A stretch of DNA of 5,100 nucleotides from Desulfurellaceae bacterium (GTDB lineage Bacteria; Campylobacterota_A; Desulfurellia; JAGGSF01), in assembly GCA_023128455.1 (NCBI GenBank), contig JAGMDW010000180.1, forward strand, positions 1 to 5,100. Reading direction: 5' to 3'. The notes under the pieces were generated by a model, which saw only the letters and a program-made list of their open reading frames with translations, ran no database searches and was not told where the DNA came from. A program made the position numbers and the translations under genes. How positions within the stretch are numbered: position 1 is the stretch's first letter; every line of letters starts with the position of its first letter. Below, one piece after another: positions 1 to 4,342 of the stretch.

Positions 1-18
1 AGGGGGACTGTCCCCCCT
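1..18. repeat. Short G/C-rich palindrome at the window edge, REP-like
   Basis: Bases 2-16 form a perfect odd palindrome: GGGGGAC, a central T, then GTCCCCC. It lies immediately downstream of the nrfD stop codon (minus strand) and stands out as a G/C block in AT-rich DNA. It could be a REP-type repeat or part of a stem that protects or terminates the nrfD transcript. No T-tract is visible, and the window begins at base 1, so the full element cannot be seen. The REP assignment is inference from its shape and intergenic position. Confidence 0.5.
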
Positions 19-20
19 TG

Positions 21-1181
21 CTATTCTGCTTTTTCACTGATTGGGAATTTGAATATTGCTTCACCCAACAAAAATAGTAAGGATAACACGCCATACCCTC
101 CGGCGATAATAAGCCATTCTGCTATCTTTGGAGTATAACTCAGATACATTGTTGAATGTTCTGTGGTCATACCTAATGGATGCAGTACAGAAACAATCTG
201 TCCTGCCATAGTGAAATCGTAATGAGCAACATATGTGCCGGCGATGACCAATATAGAGGCAATAAATGTAATTGTTGCTGATTTTCCCTTAGCTGAAGCA
301 TAAAGTATTAAAGGTAAAACAATCCCGCAGATTATCTCAAACAACCAGAAGTTTAAGGAAAGAGGACCTGCATATAATGCTTTTACCGCTTCATATTTGC
401 CTGGGACAAGACCGAACTTGCCGCTTAGTATGTACCACATATAAAACAATGCTACTACGCACAGGGACACGATCTGCACTTTTGTAGCCACCTTTATAAG
501 TGATGGATTAGTTTTTTTCCTTAATATAGAAATCCAAGTGGTAGCCAAAAGAAAAACGGCTATTCCAGAAGTCATAGATAAAGCCAAGAAAAAGAAAGAA
601 GGAAACGGCCCAACATAAAATGGTCTGGCAGCAGCAGAACCAAACACAAAACCTACATTTGCTCTTGCTATAACATCAAGCACAAGCGCTATTCCGCCAA
701 ACACAACAGCTATTCCATATTTCTTACGCATAAGCAGTATAAATTCTACGGCAGCAAAAGCAACATAAGATGCGTAGAATATAGCCATTCCCATTATAGG
801 CGCAGAAAGATTTGCTGAAAAAATAAACAGAAAGACTGCTTTAACGGGATGACCTAAATCCCACAGGATACAGAAAAAACCAGCCAAAAGAGACATGATA
901 GCTAACCAGGCCGCTCTTGATGTTGCTGGCTCATAGGTGTCAAAACCAAACAGATGTCCTAACGCACCAATTACACACAAACCAGTGGTAATGCCAACGA
1001 AGTAGAGATAACCGACAAGACAGACACCCATAGTCATCTCACGCGTTGAACCAAACATCCCAGCTTGCCCAAAAACCCAGCCGTATAAACCAGTGATACC
1101 GCCAATTGCCACTACTATCAACGATATTAACATCCATATTAGGTGCCAACCTGACATTCTCTGTGTTGCTACTCCATTCAT
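21..1181 (-). CDS. nrfD: NrfD/PsrC-family membrane subunit (quinone-interacting)
   Basis: This 386-residue protein is almost entirely hydrophobic, with about ten predicted membrane helices (roughly residues 14-37, 54-78, 91-110, 127-151, 155-172, 193-220, 233-252, 274-296, 302-320 and 355-376). Family hallmarks are a WDLGHP motif at 107-112 (usual family form near LDLGRP), a conserved region around RPFYVGPFPSFFF (186-198), and a C-terminal YTPKIAEW (349-356) leading into a last helix that ends in KFP. NrfD/PsrC/HmcC/DsrP proteins exchange electrons between the membrane quinone pool and a partner iron-sulfur or cytochrome subunit; they carry no cofactor motif of their own. The ATG at 1179-1181 is supported by GGGAGG at 1187-1192, 5 nt away. 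The gene follows rpmB by 27 nt and is probably co-transcribed with it. No Fe-S partner is upstream; one could lie beyond the left edge. Family is secure; substrate and complex are unknown. Confidence 0.87.
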   Translation of the reverse strand: MNGVATQRMSGWHLIWMLISLIVVAIGGITGLYGWVFGQAGMFGSTREMTMGVCLVGYLYFVGITTGLCVIGALGHLFGFDTYEPATSRAAWLAIMSLLAGFFCILWDLGHPVKAVFLFIFSANLSAPIMGMAIFYASYVAFAAVEFILLMRKKYGIAVVFGGIALVLDVIARANVGFVFGSAAARPFYVGPFPSFFFLALSMTSGIAVFLLATTWISILRKKTNPSLIKVATKVQIVSLCVVALFYMWYILSGKFGLVPGKYEAVKALYAGPLSLNFWLFEIICGIVLPLILYASAKGKSATITFIASILVIAGTYVAHYDFTMAGQIVSVLHPLGMTTEHSTMYLSYTPKIAEWLIIAGGYGVLSLLFLLGEAIFKFPISEKAE

Positions 1182-1186
1182 ATAAA

Positions 1187-1192
1187 CCTCCC
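1187..1192 (-). promoter_or_regulatory. Ribosome-binding site of nrfD
   Basis: The minus strand reads GGGAGG, 5 nt before the ATG at 1181. This fixes the start and shows that nrfD is translated independently of rpmB, although the two are only 27 nt apart. Confidence 0.75.
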
Positions 1193-1208
1193 ACCTCTCA
1201 TCTTTCGT

Positions 1209-1406
1209 TTAAACCCGAACATATTTTTCCACTTTACCTGCTTTAAGGCATTTCATACATACATTAATCTTTTTTACTTTTCCATCCACCAATACTTTCA
1301 TCTTATGAAGATTCGGCAGCCATCTTCTTTTCGTCTTTCTGTTAGAATGACTTACTTTGAACCCTACTATTGGCTTCTTACCACAAACATCACATTTTCG
1401 TGCCAT
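1209..1406 (-). CDS. rpmB: 50S ribosomal protein L28
   Basis: This 65-residue basic protein begins MARKCDVCGKKP, the typical L28 N-terminus, and continues with the SHSNRKTKRRWLPNL segment that contacts 23S rRNA. It is the zinc-binding (C+) form: Cys5-x-x-Cys8 and Cys50-x-x-Cys53 make two CxxC pairs, which many bacteria lack. Length is normal for the short L28 form. The ATG at 1404-1406 is preceded by GAGAGG at 1415-1420, 8 nt away, and a TATAAT box lies further upstream. Its usual ribosomal companion rpmG is not adjacent; downstream is nrfD, an unusual neighbour. In family members that have both Zn and Zn-free paralogues, the zinc form is used when zinc is plentiful; whether a second copy exists here cannot be seen. 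Confidence 0.96.
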   Translation of the reverse strand: MARKCDVCGKKPIVGFKVSHSNRKTKRRWLPNLHKMKVLVDGKVKKINVCMKCLKAGKVEKYVRV

Positions 1407-1414
1407 TTCCTCAA

Positions 1415-1420
1415 CCTCTC
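1415..1420 (-). promoter_or_regulatory. Ribosome-binding site of rpmB
   Basis: The minus strand reads GAGAGG, 8 nt upstream of the rpmB ATG. It lies in a purine-rich leader that resembles the nrfD leader: an 11-base run is identical at 1193-1203 and 1414-1424. Confidence 0.65.
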
Positions 1421-1438
1421 ATCTCATCTTCCCTATAT

Positions 1439-1444
1439 ATTATA
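1439..1444 (-). promoter_or_regulatory. Candidate -10 box for rpmB-nrfD
   Basis: The minus strand contains a perfect TATAAT, which would start transcription about 25 nt before the rpmB ATG. No convincing -35 hexamer sits 15-19 nt further upstream (that stretch is all A/T), so support rests on the -10 match and position alone. The DNA is AT-rich, and such a match can arise by chance. Confidence 0.4.
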
Positions 1445-1466
1445 TGGAAAATATACCACGAAAATA

Positions 1467-1645
1467 TTTGCTTGACAAGTGTATTTTTACACTTGCAAGT
1501 AAACACTCCGGTGTTTGTCAAGCGAAGCTTTGTCTTGACAACTGCCTTTGGCACTTGCAAGCAAACGACAAAGTCGTTTGTCTTGACAACTGCTTCTGGC
1601 AGTTGCAAGCAAAGTTTTGTTGAAACAAAACTTTGCTTGACAAGT
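1467..1645. repeat. Tandem array of hairpin-forming repeats between divergent genes
   Basis: Three imperfect direct units start with CTTGACAA at 1471, 1534 and 1582 (63, 48 and 54 nt long), and a fourth start at 1636 fades into A/T-rich DNA. Each unit holds hairpins bounded by alternating words CTTG (1471, 1534, 1582, 1636) and CAAG (1496, 1519, 1558, 1606). From 1534 to 1606 the words are exactly 24 nt apart. Stems include 1471-1499 (12 bp with bulged A1475), 1534-1561 (11 bp with bulged A1538 and one C-C mismatch), 1558-1585 (12 bp with bulged T1581), 1582-1609 (11 bp with bulged A1586) and 1606-1639 (perfect 16-base arms). Unit 1 carries an extra segment (1500-1533) with stems 1501-1516 and 1515-1541. 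A 14-base direct repeat, TTTGCTTGACAAGT, marks both ends (1467-1480 and 1632-1645). I recognise no named repeat family. The array could be a mobile palindromic repeat, a target of a hairpin-binding transposase, or a structured RNA. Confidence 0.85.
1606..1639. repeat. Longest perfect hairpin of the array
   Basis: Sixteen-base arms (1606-1621 and 1624-1639) are exact reverse complements with only GA between them, so the real fold would be about 15 bp with a TGAA tetraloop. It is the only hairpin in the array without a bulge or mismatch, and it ends 32 nt before the phosphatase start. It could hinder transcription or block read-through on either strand. No U-tract typical of an intrinsic terminator follows on the plus strand; the A-run at 1652-1658 lies on the wrong strand sense for that. 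Confidence 0.75.
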
Positions 1646-1664
1646 ATAAATAAAAAAATATTCT
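1637..1664 (+). promoter_or_regulatory. Candidate promoter for the phosphatase gene, -35 donated by the repeat
   Basis: A perfect TTGACA at 1637-1642, part of the last repeat word, is followed after 16 nt by TATTCT (1659-1664, four of six matches to TATAAT). Transcription would begin near 1671, directly at the GTG start codon. An alternative is TTGAAA at 1620-1625 with TATAAA at 1645-1650, but that spacing is 19 nt. TTGACA also recurs in each repeat unit by virtue of the repeat sequence, so the match is not independent evidence. Confidence 0.3.
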
Positions 1665-1671
1665 TAAATCT

Positions 1672-2304
1672 GTGAATCGCATATTTGTTATAGGTGATAT
1701 TCATGGTTGCTATGAAAGATTAAAGACATTGTTTAAAAAACTACATATAAAAAACAATGATATGCTTATATTCTTAGGAGATTATATTGACAGGGGAACG
1801 GATTCAAAAAAAGTGGTAGAGGAAGTGATAAATCTCAAATCGCAATATCATATTATTACACTTTTGGGTAATCATGAAAAAATGCTTTTAGATATTCTTC
1901 AAAAGAGTTTGCCTATAGAGATGTGGCTGTTCAATGGAGGGGAAACTACACTGTTAAGCTATGGTATAAAAAAGTATAATATTTCATCTGATCTCTTCCC
2001 TCCTGAGCACATAGAGTTTTTTAAAAGCCTTCTTCCATATTATGAGATGGGCAACTATATATTTGTTCATGCCGGACTGAAACCGAATATACCCTTAGGA
2101 AAGCAATCTATTGATGATTTGGTGTGGATAAGAGATGAGTTTATATACAGTGATTGTGATTTTGGCAAAGTTGTTGTGTTTGGACATACTCCCTTAGCTG
2201 AACCTCTATTTCTAAAAAACAAGATTGGCATTGATACCGGAGCGGTATACGGCGGAAAGCTCACCTGTCTTGTTCTTCCTGAAAAAGAGATTATCCAGAC
2301 ATGA
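1672..2304 (+). CDS. PP2A-like metallophosphatase (Ser/Thr phosphatase / ApaH-like family)
   Basis: This 210-residue cytoplasmic calcineurin-type phosphoesterase has all the metal-binding motifs in order: GDIHG at 8-12 (Asp9, His11), GDYIDRG at 36-42 (Asp37), GNHE at 66-69 (Asn67, His68), FVHAGL at 131-136 (His133) and FGHTPL at 170-175 (His172). WIRDEF at 152-157 and GIDTGAVYGGKLT at 186-198 are also typical. The family uses two metal ions to hydrolyse phosphoserine/threonine/tyrosine or dinucleoside polyphosphates such as Ap4A; sequence alone does not decide which. The length suits the compact phage-lambda-phosphatase/PrpE type. The GTG at 1672 places GDIHG at the normal distance from the N-terminus, and an in-frame stop lies at 1651-1653, so little extension is possible. 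No Shine-Dalgarno site precedes it, unlike its neighbours. It overlaps the next gene by 4 nt. Confidence 0.9.
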   Translation: MNRIFVIGDIHGCYERLKTLFKKLHIKNNDMLIFLGDYIDRGTDSKKVVEEVINLKSQYHIITLLGNHEKMLLDILQKSLPIEMWLFNGGETTLLSYGIKKYNISSDLFPPEHIEFFKSLLPYYEMGNYIFVHAGLKPNIPLGKQSIDDLVWIRDEFIYSDCDFGKVVVFGHTPLAEPLFLKNKIGIDTGAVYGGKLTCLVLPEKEIIQT

Positions 2305-2630
2305 TGTTTTGGATAAAGGTTGCCGTCTCTGCATTTATTATCGTCATTCTCTCTGAATTAGCCAAAAGAATGCCTTCGTTGAGTGGTGTAATTGCAGCTA
2401 TGCCTCTTACTACACTGCTTGTGATCATCTGGCTGAAAGTAGAAAAGAGTTCTTCAAATATTATAATTTCATTTTCTAAAGGCGTGATTATAGGTATAAT
2501 TCCTACTGTTATCTTTTTTATATTGTTTATCATATTATTAAAGAAAATTCCTTTTATCACATCACTACTTCTGAGTATACTTGCCTGGCTTATTGTAGTT
2601 CTGATATTTCAGAAAATGGGCATTGTTTAA
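2301..2630 (+). CDS. Small four-helix membrane protein, DUF3147 family
   Basis: This 109-residue protein has four membrane helices at about residues 3-19, 27-46, 60-81 and 84-105. The N-terminal half matches my memory of DUF3147: a first helix ending in SELAKRMPSLSG (18-29), then AAMPLTTLLVIIWLKVE (32-48). No catalytic motif is visible, and I know of no established function for the family. The ATG at 2301 overlaps the phosphatase stop as ATGA, so translation is probably coupled. A second ATG directly follows at 2304, and either could be used. Only a weak purine stretch (2282-2289) precedes the start, which fits coupling. No terminator-like hairpin with a T-tract follows. The coupling suggests, without proving, a shared role with the phosphatase. 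Confidence 0.8.
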   Translation: MMFWIKVAVSAFIIVILSELAKRMPSLSGVIAAMPLTTLLVIIWLKVEKSSSNIIISFSKGVIIGIIPTVIFFILFIILLKKIPFITSLLLSILAWLIVVLIFQKMGIV

Positions 2631-2668
2631 TATTACTTGAAACAAAATATTTAAATGTTATATATTTG

Positions 2669-2697
2669 TTGTCAATAAAAGGGAAACTTTATATAAT
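2669..2697 (+). promoter_or_regulatory. Sigma-70-type promoter of the dcd operon
   Basis: TTGTCA at 2669-2674 (five of six matches to TTGACA) and a perfect TATAAT at 2692-2697 are separated by the ideal 17 nt. The predicted start is near 2704, giving a leader of about 30 nt before the ATG at 2734. This is the best promoter in the window. It separates the phosphatase/DUF3147 pair from the downstream operon. The -35 lies inside the right arm of an imperfect inverted repeat (2637-2675). Confidence 0.75.
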
Positions 2698-2723
2698 CAT
2701 TGTGTAATACATAGTTTTTTGGT

Positions 2724-2729
2724 AGGAGG
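2724..2729 (+). promoter_or_regulatory. Ribosome-binding site that fixes the 2734 start
   Basis: A perfect AGGAGG lies 4 nt before the ATG at 2734. An in-frame TTG at 2719 would place this site inside the coding region, so the ATG is preferred. Confidence 0.8.
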
Positions 2730-2733
2730 GAAA

Positions 2734-3024
2734 ATGGATAATATATTTGAATATGGATTGGAGATAAAAGAACCTACTTATGAAGATATTGTAGAGAAAT
2801 TTATGCTTGTTCTGGATAGAGGAGAAAGGAATGCCATTATAGGGGAAATAGAAAAGGTAGCGGAGCATATTGTTGCTTTGGAAAGGTTTTTGGAAGATAA
2901 TAATATGGATTTTACAGAGGAAGATGTTAAAAAGATGAAAATGCAGTATCTACCTGATATTGAGCAGAGAAAAAAACTATTCATGTTACATTTTATAGGA
3001 AGAATAATTAAGAGAGAAGGATAA
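2734..3024 (+). CDS. Uncharacterised 96-residue helical protein, first gene of the dcd operon
   Basis: I do not recognise this protein. It has 96 residues and is rich in Glu, Lys, Ile and Leu. It contains neither Cys nor Trp, no signal peptide and no membrane segment, so a soluble cytoplasmic protein is expected. Its pattern suggests three or four amphipathic helices: about 15-27 (YEDIVEKFMLVLD), 31-56 (ERNAIIGEIEKVAEHIVAL and on), 61-71 and 75-94. A strong SD and sigma-70 promoter sit directly upstream, and its TAA is followed with no gap by the dcd ATG. Coding is supported by the uninterrupted frame, the SD and the exact abutment. It may be a small regulator or partner of a neighbouring enzyme, but nothing in the sequence shows that. 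Confidence 0.8.
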   Translation: MDNIFEYGLEIKEPTYEDIVEKFMLVLDRGERNAIIGEIEKVAEHIVALERFLEDNNMDFTEEDVKKMKMQYLPDIEQRKKLFMLHFIGRIIKREG

Positions 3025-3579
3025 ATGAGTGTAAGAAATGATAAATGGATTGTAGAACAGGCAAAGAAAGGAATGATATTTCCTTTTAAAGAGAAACAGG
3101 TGTCAAAAAGTGTTATCTCTTTTGGTGTTTCTTCCTATGGCTATGATATGCGAGTGGCGGATGAGTTTAAGATATTTACCAATGTGAACTGCACCATAGT
3201 AGACCCTAAGAATTTCACGGATAAAAACTATATAGATTTTAAGGGAGAAACATGTATTATCCCTCCCAATTCCTTTGCGTTGGCTCGCAGTATGGAATAT
3301 TTTAGGATACCAAGAGATATATTGGCTATTTGCTTAGGGAAGTCTACCTATGCCAGGTGTGGGATTGTAGTCAATATTACACCCTTAGAACCAGAGTGGG
3401 AAGGTTATGTAACTATTGAAATATCTAACACTACACCATTGCCAGCGAAGATATATAGCAATGAAGGCATTGCACAGGTTATCTTTTTGAGTGCTGAAGA
3501 AGAATGTTTAATCTCTTATAAAGATAAGAAGGGTAGATATCAGAAACAAACAGGTATTGAACCACCTAAAATGATTTAG
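3025..3579 (+). CDS. dcd: dCTP deaminase
   Basis: This 184-residue enzyme converts dCTP to dUTP and ammonia, supplying dUMP for thymidylate synthesis. Diagnostic segments are VSSYGYDMRVADEFKIFTN (35-53), IIPPNSFALARSMEYFRIPR (78-97), GKSTYARCGI (105-114), LEPEWEGYVTIEISNTTPLP (121-140) and EGIAQV (147-152). By position, Ser107, Arg111 and Glu132 correspond to E. coli Ser111, Arg115 and the catalytic Glu138. The lid-type C-terminal tail SYKDKKGRYQKQTGI (164-178) is present, so the protein is full length. It closely resembles the roughly 188-residue Pseudomonas type rather than the E. coli type. The ATG directly follows the preceding stop, with AGAAGG at 3015-3020 as its SD. Whether it also has dUTPase activity, as some archaeal forms do, cannot be decided here. 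Confidence 0.96.
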   Translation: MSVRNDKWIVEQAKKGMIFPFKEKQVSKSVISFGVSSYGYDMRVADEFKIFTNVNCTIVDPKNFTDKNYIDFKGETCIIPPNSFALARSMEYFRIPRDILAICLGKSTYARCGIVVNITPLEPEWEGYVTIEISNTTPLPAKIYSNEGIAQVIFLSAEEECLISYKDKKGRYQKQTGIEPPKMI

Positions 3580-3587
3580 GAAAAGAT

Positions 3588-4340
3588 ATGTCTGGACACA
3601 GTAAATGGAGTAGTATTAAACATAAGAAAGGTAGAGCAGATGCCAAAAGAGGACAAATATTTACCAAGCTCATCAAGGAAGTTACCATTGCTACTCGCTT
3701 GGGGGGAAAGGATATAAATGCGAACCCTCGATTAAGGTTAGCAGTGGAAAAGTCTAAAGAAAGCAATATGCCTAAAGAGAATATTGAACGGGCAATAAAA
3801 AAAGGAGCGGGAGAATTACCCGGCGTAAGCTATGAAGAGGTTTTATATGAAGGCTATGGCCCCGGTGGTGTAGCAATATTGATCTATGCCACTACAGACA
3901 ACAAGAAGCGCACTACCTCTAACATAAGACACATTTTAAGTAAATATGGTGGAAATTTGGGTGAGAATGGTTGTGTTTCCTGGATGTTTGAAAGGAGAGG
4001 TTGTTTGACTTTCAGTAGAGAAAAAACAGACGAAGAACAATTGATGGAAAAAGCAATAGAAGCGGGGGCAACAGATGTAATAGACAATGGAGAAGATGGT
4101 GTATACGAAGTAATTGTAGAGACCAAAGTTTCTAATGAAGTAAAAGATTCTCTCATTCAAGCCGGTTTCAATCCCCAGGCAGATACTATTGAGATGATTC
4201 CCCAAAGTACGGTAAAGTTAGAAGGGAAAGATGCGGAAAGAATGCTAAACCTTATGAATAAATTGGATGAAGACGAGGATGTTTCTCAGGTATATGCCAA
4301 TTTTGACATATCAAATGAAATAATGGAGAAATTCCAATAA
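3588..4340 (+). CDS. yebC: YebC/TACO1-family translation or regulatory factor
   Basis: This 250-residue protein has the normal family length and the invariant start MSGHSKWSSIKHKKGRADAK. NPRLRLAVEKSKESNMPKEN (46-65), YEGYGPGGVAI (87-97), TTDNKKRTTSNIRH (102-115) and GGNLGENGCVSWMFERRG (121-138) follow. The usual GSVSWMF is GCVSWMF here. The family has three domains and is cytoplasmic. It was long annotated as a transcriptional regulator (PmpR type); mitochondrial TACO1 and some bacterial members are now linked to relieving ribosome stalls, notably at proline runs. Which subtype this is cannot be told from motifs alone. The ATG at 3588 lies 8 nt after the dcd stop, with AGGA (3578-3581) overlapping that stop codon as a short SD, so it belongs to the same operon. 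Confidence 0.95.
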   Translation: MSGHSKWSSIKHKKGRADAKRGQIFTKLIKEVTIATRLGGKDINANPRLRLAVEKSKESNMPKENIERAIKKGAGELPGVSYEEVLYEGYGPGGVAILIYATTDNKKRTTSNIRHILSKYGGNLGENGCVSWMFERRGCLTFSREKTDEEQLMEKAIEAGATDVIDNGEDGVYEVIVETKVSNEVKDSLIQAGFNPQADTIEMIPQSTVKLEGKDAERMLNLMNKLDEDEDVSQVYANFDISNEIMEKFQ

Positions 4341-4342
4341 AT

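Noticed and set aside
1467..1645. CRISPR array
   Set aside because: There are no constant full-length repeats separated by unique spacers; the variable parts are themselves palindromic. No cas gene is in the window.
1467..1645. Integron attC sites
   Set aside because: The bulged hairpins recall attC, but I see no GTTRRRY/RYYYAAC core pair at the ends, and no cassette ORF or integrase is present.
1606..1660. Intrinsic terminator
   Set aside because: The strong stem is followed on the plus strand by A-rich rather than T-rich sequence, and the G/C content of the stem is low. On the minus strand no T-tract follows the stem either, and a terminator between divergent genes would serve neither of them.
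1357..1704. Three overlapping open frames of 88-101 residues across the rpmB 5' end and the hairpin array
   Set aside because: They read through inverted repeats, have no SD and overlap rpmB or the phosphatase. Their Cys/Leu-rich periodic translations simply mirror the repeat words.
2631..2668. Terminator after the DUF3147 gene
   Set aside because: The only inverted repeat there is A/T-only, bulged and without a T-tract, so I do not call it a terminator.
2719..2733. Upstream TTG start for the 96-residue gene
   Set aside because: It would put the AGGAGG site inside the coding region; the ATG at 2734 is correctly spaced from that site.
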